Below, piece by piece: positions 8,985-18,529 of a stretch of DNA of 64,000 nucleotides (positions within the stretch are counted from its first letter, which is position 1; each line of letters begins with the position of its first letter). The position numbers and the translations under genes are program-made. The notes under the pieces were generated by a model. The model searched no databases, was not told where the DNA came from, and worked only from the letters and a program-made list of their open reading frames with translations. Source of the DNA: Candidatus Rifleibacteriota bacterium (GTDB taxonomy: Bacteria > Riflebacteria > Ozemobacteria > Ozemobacterales > Ozemobacteraceae); NCBI GenBank assembly GCA_029564115.1, contig JAKQQP010000267.1, positions 62,001 through 126,000 on the forward strand, in the 5' to 3' direction.

Positions 8985-10991
8985 ATGAAAAAAATCAGAC
9001 ATATTGCCACTTTATTGTTAATTATCACTGTTCTTGCACATGTAGGCTGCATGAACAGTTCCAGCCCATCTCGGGGCGGTCTTTCTGGCCTTGTAACCGA
9101 CTCCTCGGGCTTGCCCCTCAGTGGTGTCAGGGTTTCAACCGGCACTGACGCCACTTTCACCGATGTTTACGGCAGATGGCTCATTGAAGGCCTTGAACCT
9201 CAACTGATGCAGGTTACAGCTGCCCGCGAAAAATTTCAGACCCAAAGCCTGACAGTGGAAGTCGTCAGTGGTGAAACTATTGATGATATAAACTTTGCTC
9301 TGCCAGCCGACAGCGAAATATATGACATTCAGGTGACCGGAATCACTTCTGGAATGGCCAGAATTACATTTTATACGAAGTTTCAGGCCAAGGGCAGTGT
9401 GCATTATGGTGCCGATGCCCTTTTAGACAAGAACACACCGGTCGATGCCGAGCTGGGTTTTTTGCATCAGTATGAACTGACAGGTCTGATGCCCGCAACT
9501 ACATACAGATTCAAATGCCTGGTAATTGATAAAGCCGGTCGCTCTCTTGAGTCAGAAATCAGAACGTTCAATACGCCAGCAACCTCGAGAGGTTTGCCGC
9601 CAACCGGCCTCAGCATCACCAAATCTGCGAGCAGTAACGCTGTCAATCTGACATGGAATGCTGATACGGGTGCAGACTTTGCCGGTTACCGGGTTTATCG
9701 CTCTGAAGCTGCCCAGGGCATTTTCAGTCTACTTGGATCCGGCCAGAATCTACAGAACAGTTATCTCGACGCCAGTGTCAAACCTGGAGTCAAATACTAT
9801 TATCGTCTCACCAGAATCTCTGGTTCAGGCGATGAATCAGCGCCGTCGCAAGTTGCCGCATTCCTTGTGCCTGGAGTTATGACCGAAAATGCTGTCTGGA
9901 CAAGCCAGGAATCACCCTACCATCTTAGCGGCGACCTTACGGTTGGGCCCAACGCCAGCCTGATTATCGACAAGGGCGTCACTGTGGCTGTATCGCGAGG
10001 AGATCAGTGGAGTGACGATCTTGACGATACCACGGTCGAGCTTGTCGTTCAGGGCACCCTCATGATTCAGGGCAGCTCCATTCAGCCGGTAACATTCACT
10101 TCGGCGGCTGCTTCTCCTCAGCCCGGTGACTGGAACGGTATCAGATTCGATACTGTCTCTGATCTGGGAGCAAGCCTGATTAAAGGTCTCAACCTGTCTT
10201 TTGCCGAAACAGGTATCGATGGTCTGGCGGGTTTGCCAGAAGTCAGAGATGCAAAAATCAGCAGTTGCCGAGTTGCGGCCGTTAAAAGCCGTAATGCCCG
10301 CCGGGACCTGCTTGTCAGGGGAGTGACGGTAGAAACCTGTGGTTCTGGACTGGATCTTCGCGATAATCCGGTTAAGGTGCAGGTTCTTGAAAATGCTATT
10401 TCACGCTGTATTTACGGTATTATCGCCCGCGACAACAAGCTTGTGGAAATCGAGAGCAACCGTATCAGATTTTCAGGTGCAGTCGGTATAGACGCCGGTA
10501 ACACTGAAACGGCTTCAAAAATCAGACTCAATCTGGTCGGGCACGGCTCGAGCGGCGTGGGTATCATCTGCCGCAAGTTTGATGAAGTGCGCCGTAACAC
10601 TTTGCATGCCAGCATTGGTATCGAAATCAAGGAAAATGCTCAGGGTTCGATAAGAAGCAATCTGATTCTGGCTGATAATAGCCGCAATGGTGTTGGAATC
10701 ATGTATTCAGGCTCCTCGGCCTACGATCCGGCAACTGCTTCTCTGGTTCAATATAACGGCATCTGGAATGTAAGTGCTGGCCGTAAGTATGTGAATGCCG
10801 ACGGAAGCAGTATGGCCGGTTATTCTGGTGACGTTAATTTCAGTCTTTTGGCCGGTCCAGGGTTACAGGGTGGCGATCCCTTCGAAGACCCGCTCGATCA
10901 GAATTTCAGTTACGTACCTTCCTCGGGCAGCCCTTTAAAAGGTGCCGGTTATGACTACGAAACGGTGGGTGCAGAAGATGTGCCCGAATAA
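8985..10991 (+). CDS. Lipoprotein with carboxypeptidase-regulatory-like, FnIII-like and right-handed beta-helix domains (paralogue 1 of 3)
   Basis: Predicted surface or periplasmic lipoprotein of unknown function. The N-terminus is a lipoprotein signal (MKKIRHIATLLLII...) with lipobox AHVGC. About residues 35-105 resemble a CarboxypepD_reg beta-sandwich (SGLVTDSSGLPLSGVRVSTG). Next come two FnIII-like modules, the first with YELTGLMPATTYRFKC, the second with FAGYRVYRSEAAQG. A long C-terminal segment (about 300-620) shows repeated short NxI/GI turns typical of right-handed parallel beta-helices (NosD/pectate-lyase-like). No catalytic motif is recognised. It is the first of three similar genes with overlapping ends. 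It could bind polysaccharide or be a structural surface protein. Confidence 0.8.
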   Translation: MKKIRHIATLLLIITVLAHVGCMNSSSPSRGGLSGLVTDSSGLPLSGVRVSTGTDATFTDVYGRWLIEGLEPQLMQVTAAREKFQTQSLTVEVVSGETIDDINFALPADSEIYDIQVTGITSGMARITFYTKFQAKGSVHYGADALLDKNTPVDAELGFLHQYELTGLMPATTYRFKCLVIDKAGRSLESEIRTFNTPATSRGLPPTGLSITKSASSNAVNLTWNADTGADFAGYRVYRSEAAQGIFSLLGSGQNLQNSYLDASVKPGVKYYYRLTRISGSGDESAPSQVAAFLVPGVMTENAVWTSQESPYHLSGDLTVGPNASLIIDKGVTVAVSRGDQWSDDLDDTTVELVVQGTLMIQGSSIQPVTFTSAAASPQPGDWNGIRFDTVSDLGASLIKGLNLSFAETGIDGLAGLPEVRDAKISSCRVAAVKSRNARRDLLVRGVTVETCGSGLDLRDNPVKVQVLENAISRCIYGIIARDNKLVEIESNRIRFSGAVGIDAGNTETASKIRLNLVGHGSSGVGIICRKFDEVRRNTLHASIGIEIKENAQGSIRSNLILADNSRNGVGIMYSGSSAYDPATASLVQYNGIWNVSAGRKYVNADGSSMAGYSGDVNFSLLAGPGLQGGDPFEDPLDQNFSYVPSSGSPLKGAGYDYETVGAEDVPE

Positions 10992-12948
10992 TAGAACCAG
11001 GCTTTTATTGCCGGCGCTGCTGCTGGCAATTTTGCTTTTTCTGGCGACGGGTTGCGGCCTGCGTCAGTCGCAAACCGGCAGCCTGAGCAGCAGAGTGGTT
11101 GATGCTGACGGTAATGCCGTCGTCAATGCCGAGGTATTTTCGATTTTTGCCGAGCGTGAAAAGGTTTTGACCGGGCTCGATGGCGGTTTTTATCTTTCTG
11201 AGTTGCCGGCCGGGCTAAATAATATCGTTATTCTGCACCCGGATTTTGTGCTGGAAGAGCGCCAGATCGAGGTCAAGTCAGGAGACGCGACCGTTGTTGA
11301 TTTTATCAGACTCGATCGCAGCAATGCCCCCAACCGTATCAGTAACGTTAAAGTGGCTCAGGTGGCTTCAAGCACGGTTTTGATTTCGTGGCAGACTTAT
11401 CGTAGCGTAATTTGCAGTGTAGAGTATGGCACCAGTATTTTTTATGGCCAGAATGCCCGTGAACAGCGGCCGGCAATTGAGCACAGCATGACTTTGACCG
11501 GCCTGAACCCAGAAACTCTCTATCATTTTCGGGTTTTTTATGTTGACGATAGTGGCAAGAACTATTTTTCGTATGATTATTCTTTCAAAACCGACGTGGC
11601 AGATCGCCCGGCAATCCCGGCTTCTCTACGGCTTTTGCCCTTTGAGAGTCTGGGGACCGTTGGCATGGAATGGGCTCCAGCTGTGCACGGACTGCCAGCG
11701 AGAGGCTTTAACGTCTATCGACAGTATAAAGGCGCTGAATGGCTGAAACTCAACGAAACCCCGCTTGACGGAAAAACCCTGTCCTACACCGACACCACAG
11801 CTGCCAGCGGTCGTTTCTGCCGTTATGCGGTCAGAGCCGTTGATGGCTTTGGTGCAGAATCAGAGCAGGTCGAAACCGAGCTGGTATTCTTGTCTGGTGT
11901 TATCAATGAAGACACCGTTCTGGCACTGACAGATTCACCAGTCAGGCTGTATTCTGACATTATCGTTGCTGCTGGCGCCACTCTTGTCGTCGAGGCCGGC
12001 ACCGAAGTGCAGGTCAGTGAAACAGATGCCTTTGCGGCTGGAGAAAATGAAGATAAGATTGAAGTGATCATACACGGTCGCCTGGAAATACGTGGCAGCA
12101 GCGAACAACCAGTGGCATTTGCACCATTGAACGGCTCAGGTCGCCGCGATCATTGGGCAGGTATAAAGATTCTTTCTTCTCAGACAGGCATTTCTGATAT
12201 CAGCTTTTTGCATTTGTTTGGTTGCGAAGATTTTGCTCTCGATGTTTCGGCTTTGAACGTCAGAATTAACGGACTTGCGGTGGCGTATTCCCGTAACGGG
12301 CTGCGGGTAACCGGTGTTCGTGATGTTCTAAATATCGGCGCCTGCAGTTTTTCAGAAATTGCTGCAATAGCTCTTGAGATGAACAATTGCCGTCGGGTGA
12401 CCGTCGAAGGCTGCAGTTTCTCAGATGTTCACACCGGGATTGTCACTATGACTGAAAGTGCTGACGACCAGACAATAATCAAAAACTGCGATATCTACGC
12501 TTCAGAAACAGGAATCAGCGGGGTCTGGGGTCGCAACCGCATTATTGGCACTCTTGTCGTAAGTCGTTCTGGCACTGGTATCGTCTGTCAGGATGTTTTG
12601 CATGCTTTTGACAATTACATCGACCACGTGACCGTCGATGCAGCCCGTGGCATCGAAATAATTTCCGGAACGGTCAATGTTCAGAACAACATTATCGTGA
12701 ACAGGCTGCAGAACGGTATCGTCGGCATACGCAACCAGACCGGCCAGGAACCAGAATACCAGTTCAATAACGTTTATGGCTTTTCCACTCTCTATCAGGG
12801 TTGCAGCGGCACTTCAGGTGCGACTGCAATAGATCCTAAATTTGTGGCTGGCAATCCGTTCGATTATCGTCTGATGCCTGATTCCACTCTGAAACTTCAA
12901 GATATTCACGGCTCTGAACTGGGAAGATACGGGGTCTCACGCCTATGA
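10978..12948 (+). CDS. Lipoprotein with carboxypeptidase-regulatory-like, FnIII-like and beta-helix domains (paralogue 2 of 3)
   Basis: Same layout as its two neighbours: lipoprotein signal with lipobox LATGC, a CarboxypepD_reg-like module (SLSSRVVDADGNAVVNAEVF), an FnIII/purple-acid-phosphatase-N-like module (MTLTGLNPETLYHFRVFYVD), a second FnIII-like module (ARGFNVYRQYKG), then a long right-handed beta-helix region with a Cys/Asn ladder (IKNCDIYASETGISG). I use the ATG at 10978 (MCPNNRTRLL), which overlaps the upstream stop by 14 nt. The longer frame from 10942 would push the signal peptide inside the protein. 656 residues. Function unknown; the tight overlap implies co-expression and translational coupling with paralogues 1 and 3. 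Confidence 0.8.
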   Translation: MCPNNRTRLLLPALLLAILLFLATGCGLRQSQTGSLSSRVVDADGNAVVNAEVFSIFAEREKVLTGLDGGFYLSELPAGLNNIVILHPDFVLEERQIEVKSGDATVVDFIRLDRSNAPNRISNVKVAQVASSTVLISWQTYRSVICSVEYGTSIFYGQNAREQRPAIEHSMTLTGLNPETLYHFRVFYVDDSGKNYFSYDYSFKTDVADRPAIPASLRLLPFESLGTVGMEWAPAVHGLPARGFNVYRQYKGAEWLKLNETPLDGKTLSYTDTTAASGRFCRYAVRAVDGFGAESEQVETELVFLSGVINEDTVLALTDSPVRLYSDIIVAAGATLVVEAGTEVQVSETDAFAAGENEDKIEVIIHGRLEIRGSSEQPVAFAPLNGSGRRDHWAGIKILSSQTGISDISFLHLFGCEDFALDVSALNVRINGLAVAYSRNGLRVTGVRDVLNIGACSFSEIAAIALEMNNCRRVTVEGCSFSDVHTGIVTMTESADDQTIIKNCDIYASETGISGVWGRNRIIGTLVVSRSGTGIVCQDVLHAFDNYIDHVTVDAARGIEIISGTVNVQNNIIVNRLQNGIVGIRNQTGQEPEYQFNNVYGFSTLYQGCSGTSGATAIDPKFVAGNPFDYRLMPDSTLKLQDIHGSELGRYGVSRL

Positions 12949-14927
12949 ACTTTAACTGCCAGGAAGATAAAAAACGAGTTATGTCGGTCGGGCGCCTGTT
13001 GACGTTGTTCGCTCTGGCAGTAATTTTGCTGTCAACTTCCGGCTGCGAAAATAAAGTGCATACCAAACGCGGCTCAATAAACGGCAGAGTCGTAGACAGC
13101 CTCGAAAGCCCCGTCGCAGGTGCGATAATAACTTCACATCGCTCACTGTTCAAGGCCGAAACTGATGAGCAGGGCCGCTTTGAATTTACTTCGCTCGATG
13201 TCGGTTCGCACCGTCTTACTGTAGAGCGCCAGGGCTATTATCTCGCGTCTAAAACTGTCGAGATTGCCTATGGTGAAGTTCTTGAGGGTGCCGTCATCGT
13301 TGTCGAGCCGCTTGAACAGATGATAACTCACTATGTAGCGGTAAGAGAAAGCAGCAGAGTCGTGATTGATGTTGCATGCCGTGAGCCTATGTCGATTCTG
13401 ATCGGCTGGCGTGAGAAAACCGGCACCAGAATACAATTGCCACCCACAGAAGTTGCAGTTAGCCACCAACTCGTTCTTACCGGGTTGTTTCCGGGTTCGC
13501 AATATCTGTATGACCTTGAAGGCACTACTGCTGACGGGCGGCGCTATCTAGCTTCTGCCGGCAGTTTCCGTTCTGTGCCGACAGGCGATCTGCCTGGTGC
13601 TCCCGATGCTGTAGCTGGGCTGAAAGTGGCGCAGAGCAGTCTGGGGCCGGTCGTGAGCTGGGAATACTCCGGTGTTGACCCGGTGAGCGGTTTCAGAGTG
13701 TTCAGAGCCGAAAACGATACTGCTTTGGCTTTGTTGCAGAACGAAAGTAATATTTTTGCCGATCAGCGGGTTTTTACTGACGAAACTGCCGTTGCTGGCA
13801 GAATCTATCGTTACGCCGTTCAGGCAGTCGATCTCGATGGCAATATTTCTTCTATGAGTCAGTCGGTGAGCATTATGCCGGCTGGCCGCATCGATGAAAA
13901 CCTCACCTGGAAAAAAGCCTGGAGCCCGATCAGCGTTAACGGCGATCTGATCATTTCTGCCGGAAAAACTTTGACCATCGAGCCGGGCTGTATCGTGCGT
14001 TTTGCAGCGGAAGACTCCGGCAGAACCGGTTATCGGCCTCTTGTGTGTGAATTTATAATTGAAGGCGCTCTTCTGGCAAAGGGTAGTGAAGATGAACCGA
14101 TAAAGTTGATATCGGCTTCGGCAGTGCCCTCCAGGTCTGACTGGGACGGCCTGCGATTCATCAAGACCGATGGCCAGCCTGGAAGTGTGCTTGAGTTTGT
14201 GCAGGTGGCCGGAGCCGAACGGGCTTTGACCATCTATGATGTTGCTCTGAGCCTTGAAAAATTTTCTGCCAGGTTCTGTTTGAATGGCGTTTCGGTGCAG
14301 GGTGCCAGCGGCACCGTTTTAACCGGCATGACATTCGAAGACTGCGGCACGGCTCTCAGTATAGAGAATTCATGGTATTGCTCTGTTGAAAATTTTAAGG
14401 CATCGGGCTGTAACAACGGCATAATCCTGGCTGGCAACAGTCACCTCACTCTCAAAAATTTTGAACTCAGAAATATTCGTGAAATTGGTCTGCAGGCGAA
14501 CGACCGTCTTGGTTTAAAGGCTCACAACGGTTTGGTGCAGTCGTTGAGTAGCGGGTTGCAGCTTGGGGCCTCAGCTGCTGATATTCAGTATTTGACTGTC
14601 GATGCTCTTAACGGCGTCGCGGTGACCGGCCTCGATTTGCCGATGCTCAAAAACTGCATCATCGTAAATCTGAGAAGTCAGGGTTCTGGTACTGGTATAG
14701 ATGATTTGAGCGGCGTCTCAGAACGTTCTTACGTTTATAATAATATCTACGGCTTTGCCCAGGCAACACAGGGTTGTGACCAGCTTGGCGCACCGATTCT
14801 GAACTTGAACCCCATGTTTTTCGGAGGGGTATGGGAAAATTACGATTACCGTCTGCAGTCCGAATCTCCTTTGCTCACCGCAGCTGATAATAACACTCAA
14901 CCCGGAGCATACGGCAGAGCCAACTGA
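12945..14927 (+). CDS. Lipoprotein with carboxypeptidase-regulatory-like, FnIII-like and beta-helix domains (paralogue 3 of 3)
   Basis: Third member of the tandem set, 660 residues from an ATG that overlaps the previous stop by 4 nt (ATGA). A start at 12981 (MSVGRLLTLF), closer to the signal peptide, is also possible. Lipobox LSTSGC. The CarboxypepD_reg-like module is clear (GSINGRVVDSLESPVAGAII). Two FnIII-like modules follow (LVLTGLFPGSQYLYDL; VSGFRVFRAEND), then the beta-helix region (about 310-640). All three proteins end with a short stretch in which a large aromatic/Asp-Tyr segment (ENYDYRLQSESPLL here, NPFDYRLMPDSTLK in paralogue 2) closes the helix. No enzymatic residues recognised. 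Probably displayed at the cell surface. Confidence 0.8.
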   Translation: MNFNCQEDKKRVMSVGRLLTLFALAVILLSTSGCENKVHTKRGSINGRVVDSLESPVAGAIITSHRSLFKAETDEQGRFEFTSLDVGSHRLTVERQGYYLASKTVEIAYGEVLEGAVIVVEPLEQMITHYVAVRESSRVVIDVACREPMSILIGWREKTGTRIQLPPTEVAVSHQLVLTGLFPGSQYLYDLEGTTADGRRYLASAGSFRSVPTGDLPGAPDAVAGLKVAQSSLGPVVSWEYSGVDPVSGFRVFRAENDTALALLQNESNIFADQRVFTDETAVAGRIYRYAVQAVDLDGNISSMSQSVSIMPAGRIDENLTWKKAWSPISVNGDLIISAGKTLTIEPGCIVRFAAEDSGRTGYRPLVCEFIIEGALLAKGSEDEPIKLISASAVPSRSDWDGLRFIKTDGQPGSVLEFVQVAGAERALTIYDVALSLEKFSARFCLNGVSVQGASGTVLTGMTFEDCGTALSIENSWYCSVENFKASGCNNGIILAGNSHLTLKNFELRNIREIGLQANDRLGLKAHNGLVQSLSSGLQLGASAADIQYLTVDALNGVAVTGLDLPMLKNCIIVNLRSQGSGTGIDDLSGVSERSYVYNNIYGFAQATQGCDQLGAPILNLNPMFFGGVWENYDYRLQSESPLLTAADNNTQPGAYGRAN

Positions 14928-14994
14928 AATTTCTCAGGTTATGAGGGCAAACTGTCGATAATCTCTACAGAGAAAAGCATTCTGGAGGTTTGCG

Positions 14995-15504
14995 ATGCGA
15001 AGGTTCGTTGTTGGGCTTGTTCTGATTTGTTTGGCTGTTTTCTGCGGTTCTAACCAGGCACTTGCCCAGAAGTCATCAGGCAGCAGAGATGTCAATCAGA
15101 GAATTCAGGCTCTGAGAACCAGACTGATGGATTTTCAGGCTCAACGCTCCGCCAGTAAAGAAGAGCCGGCAGAATTTGCCGAGTTGATTCTGGATTCATT
15201 CGAAATAAAAGGTGAAAAGCTTGTTGAAGAATTCGAAAACCGCTCTGACGTCGCCGTAACCGTTTTGTTTCATGACGCCGAGGCAGTTGTTTCTACGGCA
15301 ATCTCGAATGAGTCGGCAGAAAAGATGTCAGAAAATAAGGTCGAAGAAATTGCTGGAAATGACGACAAAAATGATGAGTTGCATCTTGAGTCAGATTCCA
15401 GACTCAAACGCTATGAAAAACTTCGCGAGAGAGTCTGCCAGGCTACAAGAAGCGTTCGTTTTCAGGCTTCACAGATAAACCGCCAGATCGCCAGAGTTCA
15501 GTAA
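14995..15504 (+). CDS. Secreted coiled-coil protein of unknown function
   Basis: 169 residues, not recognised. The N-terminus is a typical Sec signal (MRRFVVGLVLICLAVFCG, AxA-type cleavage near ALAQ). The rest is acidic, alpha-helical and rich in Glu, Lys and Arg, consistent with one or two coiled coils (RDVNQRIQALRTRLMDFQAQ; LKRYEKLRERVC). No membrane segment after the signal. GGAGGT lies eight bases before the ATG. It sits 67 nt after the three lipoproteins and converges on nadE. Possibly a periplasmic structural or adaptor protein; no function assigned. Confidence 0.72.
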   Translation: MRRFVVGLVLICLAVFCGSNQALAQKSSGSRDVNQRIQALRTRLMDFQAQRSASKEEPAEFAELILDSFEIKGEKLVEEFENRSDVAVTVLFHDAEAVVSTAISNESAEKMSENKVEEIAGNDDKNDELHLESDSRLKRYEKLRERVCQATRSVRFQASQINRQIARVQ

Positions 15505-15558
15505 AGCTGCGCTGCAGCCTATTTGAATCGAATTTTGCTTTTGATTCTGGCTCTGGCC

Positions 15559-17580
15559 TCAGAGTAAGTCTGCCGGGGTGTTTTTTTCCAGCTCTTCAAG
15601 CCAGACTGTCGCTGCGACATCGCTGGGGGCACGCCAATCACCTCTTGGGGAAAGCGAACCGCCTGAGCCAACTTTGGGAGCATCGGGCACGCAGTTTCTT
15701 TTGAATTGTGATGCCGCAAAAAACCTTTGCAAAAAAATACGCAGCCAGTGCCTGATCTCGGCAAAACTGTATTTGCCTGAATCTTTCCATGCCTGCCAGC
15801 AGAGATAGGCAACTTTTGAGGGCTTGAACCCAAAGCGGCTGATGTAATAGAGATGCAGATCCTGTAATTCGTATGGACCCACAGAACTTTCGCTTTTTTG
15901 CGAACCCTGGCTGTCATCTTCAACTGGTATGAGTTCAGGTGAAATGGTCGTCGCCAGAATTTTCTGCAGCACTTCGCGCAAGTCGCTTCCGGCTGACGAA
16001 TCTTCAGCGGCGTCAGCAATCAGATACCTGATCATGGTTTTAGGTACAGAAGCGTTTACGTTGTAATGTGACATGTGATCACCGACTCCGTAAGTACACC
16101 AGCCCAGAGCCAGTTCACTCAGGTCGCCGGTGCCCAATACCAGTGCATTGTACTGGTTGGCGAGTCTGAAAAGATGTGAAGTGCGGTCGCCGGCCTGCAC
16201 ATTTTCGAAGGTAATGTCGTATTGCTTTTTGCCATCGGCAAAGGGGTGTTGCAGGTCTTTGAGCATCTGCAGACACGATGGCCTGATGTCTATTTCAAGA
16301 AGGGTGACCCCCAGTGCTGTAATCAGATCTATGGCGTTCTGGCGCGTTTCTGTTGAAGTGGCGAAGCCAGGCATTGTGACAGCCAGAATGTTTTTCCGGC
16401 TGGTTCCGGTTAGATCGAAAGCTCTGCAGGCGACCAGAAGAGCAAGTGTCGAGTCCAGGCCCCCGGAAATTCCAAGTACCAGTCTGGAAATTTTCGCTGC
16501 CTGCAGCCTGGTTAACAAGCCCTGAGCCTGAATACTGAAGATTTCCTGGCAGCGTTTCTGTCTTTCATCTTTGTGGTCTGGAATATATGGAAACATCGGG
16601 ATGGAGCGCAGAAGGGGCAGGTCTTTTTCGCACAGCTGTGGCATGTCGAACTCTATAGACCTGAAGCTTTTCAGCCGTTCAACAAAATAACCTGCACAAT
16701 CGCGAAAAGAGTTGTTGCGCAGCCTTTCTAAGTGCATTTTTTCGAGATCGAGATCGGCGGTGCACAACGACCCCTGTAGCTGAAAACGCTCGGATTCACT
16801 TAGAATACAGCCGTTCTCGGCAAGCATGAGGTGCCCGTCCCATGCCAGGTCGGTTGTAGATTCGCCCTGCCCGGAAGAACTGTAAACATAACCGCATATA
16901 TTGCGGGCTGAATTCGATTTTACCAGCAGTCTGCGAAAATCGGCCTTGCCGACGACAATATTGCTCGCTGAAAGATTGCAGATCAGCGTGGCTCCAGCGA
17001 GAGCGGCAATTGTGGAAGGTTGCAGCGGTGCCCAGAGATCTTCGCATATCTCGACGCCGATCTGCACATGAGGCAGCTGCCTGCAGCAGAAAAGCAGGTT
17101 GGTGCCGATCGGCGCGCTGTGCCGGCCAATTGTCACCCGGTCTGTCTGCAGCTCGATACTGCTGCAGAACTGGCGCTTTTCATAAAATTCACGATGGTTT
17201 GGCAGGCTGGTTTTGGGTATGACACCGAGCAGTCGCCCTTGATGCACTACTGCAGCGCAGTTGAAGAGGCGAGAATCAAGCATTAAAGGCAAACCTGTAA
17301 TTATCAGAGGGGTTAGCCCGGTGCTGCCATCGATAATCTGCTGCAGAGCCTCTATGCCAGAATCAACAATGCATTGCTGGTGAAAGAGGTCGTTTAAAGA
17401 ATAGCCGGTGAGGCTCAGCTCCGGAAAAACAACCACACCGACATGCTGTTTGTGACATTCGGCAACAATTTCGAGCTGGCGTAAGGCATTGATTGCCGGC
17501 TGACCAAGCGCGATCGTCGGGCTGGCCGCCGCACATCTGAAAAAACCATGTGAAAATGGATTGTTGTATGCTCTGCTCAT
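15559..17580 (-). CDS. nadE: Glutamine-dependent NAD+ synthetase
   Basis: Converts nicotinate adenine dinucleotide to NAD+ using ammonia released from glutamine. Two domains: an N-terminal nitrilase-like glutaminase (about 1-280) with the Glu-Lys-Cys triad visible as FPELSLTGYS, the Lys in VIPKTSLPNH, and GVEICEDLW; and a C-terminal ATP-pyrophosphatase-type synthetase (about 330-660) with LGISGGLDSTLALLVA. I start at the ATG at 17580 (MSRAYNNPFS), which aligns with the usual start of this family. The frame upstream to 17616 contains another ATG with no better ribosome site. 674 residues is normal for the two-domain form. It is the last gene of the flagellar operon, 42 nt after motE, so NAD synthesis appears co-transcribed with basal-body genes. 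Confidence 0.95.
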   Translation of the reverse strand: MSRAYNNPFSHGFFRCAAASPTIALGQPAINALRQLEIVAECHKQHVGVVVFPELSLTGYSLNDLFHQQCIVDSGIEALQQIIDGSTGLTPLIITGLPLMLDSRLFNCAAVVHQGRLLGVIPKTSLPNHREFYEKRQFCSSIELQTDRVTIGRHSAPIGTNLLFCCRQLPHVQIGVEICEDLWAPLQPSTIAALAGATLICNLSASNIVVGKADFRRLLVKSNSARNICGYVYSSSGQGESTTDLAWDGHLMLAENGCILSESERFQLQGSLCTADLDLEKMHLERLRNNSFRDCAGYFVERLKSFRSIEFDMPQLCEKDLPLLRSIPMFPYIPDHKDERQKRCQEIFSIQAQGLLTRLQAAKISRLVLGISGGLDSTLALLVACRAFDLTGTSRKNILAVTMPGFATSTETRQNAIDLITALGVTLLEIDIRPSCLQMLKDLQHPFADGKKQYDITFENVQAGDRTSHLFRLANQYNALVLGTGDLSELALGWCTYGVGDHMSHYNVNASVPKTMIRYLIADAAEDSSAGSDLREVLQKILATTISPELIPVEDDSQGSQKSESSVGPYELQDLHLYYISRFGFKPSKVAYLCWQAWKDSGKYSFAEIRHWLRIFLQRFFAASQFKRNCVPDAPKVGSGGSLSPRGDWRAPSDVAATVWLEELEKNTPADLL

Positions 17581-17622
17581 CGAACATATACTAATTTGTT
17601 CGAAACTTATGAGCAAGCAAAA

Positions 17623-18513
17623 TCAACGCAGGTTGTTCTGAGTATCGTCGATCAGGTTCTGCAGGCTTGGTGGCACGTAACTTCTGGCCGGGCCAGGCTC
17701 GGGCAGACTCTGCGGCAGGTTGCCGAGTTTGAGAATGCGACCAGCCTTTTCCGGTTCCATACTGCCGAGAACGCGGCCAGAATGGACAGGCTGCATACCG
17801 GCGAGAATGTCGTAAATAAGCTTGTCATCAGGAACATCATTGAAAATGCGGCCGAGTGCATTGGGGTCCATCTGGGCGGCAATGCCGCGAACCTGATCGA
17901 GACGGTTCTCTTTCTCCATGAACCTTATCAGACTGGATTCGAGATTGAGGGTTTCTGAGGCAAGCCTCTGTGAAAGTTCGTCAACTGCAACTTTGCGGTT
18001 TTCCAAATCCTGGCGATCGTCTGCGAGCTGCTTTTTTTCGACTTCGAATGCTTCGCGCTGTTTGCGAAGTTCTTCCATCTCGCGCTGGTGTTGTTCTTTC
18101 TGGGTTCGTATCAGATTTCGATAAGATTCTTCGAGGGTTTTTGCTCTGGTTTCGAGGTCGCGGCTGCCCTGAGTGATGATACGGTTGTAACGTTCCTGTT
18201 CCTGGTGGATAAGCTGTTGATATCGCTCTTCTTCAGGAAGCTGGTGCAGCTGGACAAAATCGTAATATGGTGCCAGAGGCCAGTATTTTCTGAGTTCTTC
18301 GGGGATTTTATTGCGGAACGGGTAAATTTCGAGAAAGTCGAGCGTCAGAATGCTGAGAAATGTCGCTACGCCAAGGGAAGCGAGAAGAAACAGATAAAGA
18401 ATCTGCCCCAGAACTTTAAACAGTTTTGAAGGCGGTTTGACAGGCTGTTCGTTTTCCTGCGTTTCTGGAGCGGTTCTTATATTGTCTTCAGATACGGGGT
18501 TTTGCTCAGGCAT
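17623..18513 (-). CDS. motE: MotE-like flagellar protein (MgtE_N-type C-terminal domain)
   Basis: One transmembrane helix near residues 33-57 (VLGQILYLFLLASLGVATFL), then a long Gln/Glu/Arg coiled coil (about 100-205), then a compact domain at about 210-260 with the MgtE intracellular-N pattern (MDPNALGRIFNDVPDDKL ... MEPEKAGRILKLG). This architecture matches the MotE/FlaA-type proteins found between fliJ and fliK in other flagellar operons. Those proteins are reported as chaperones or placement factors for the MotC motility protein in Sinorhizobium. Here the gene follows fliJ and a transglycosylase-like gene. AAGGA lies about eight bases before the ATG. The name rests on architecture and position; the exact role in this organism is inferred. 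Confidence 0.75.
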   Translation of the reverse strand: MPEQNPVSEDNIRTAPETQENEQPVKPPSKLFKVLGQILYLFLLASLGVATFLSILTLDFLEIYPFRNKIPEELRKYWPLAPYYDFVQLHQLPEEERYQQLIHQEQERYNRIITQGSRDLETRAKTLEESYRNLIRTQKEQHQREMEELRKQREAFEVEKKQLADDRQDLENRKVAVDELSQRLASETLNLESSLIRFMEKENRLDQVRGIAAQMDPNALGRIFNDVPDDKLIYDILAGMQPVHSGRVLGSMEPEKAGRILKLGNLPQSLPEPGPARSYVPPSLQNLIDDTQNNLR

Positions 18514-18529
18514 TCACTTTTTCCTTCAG

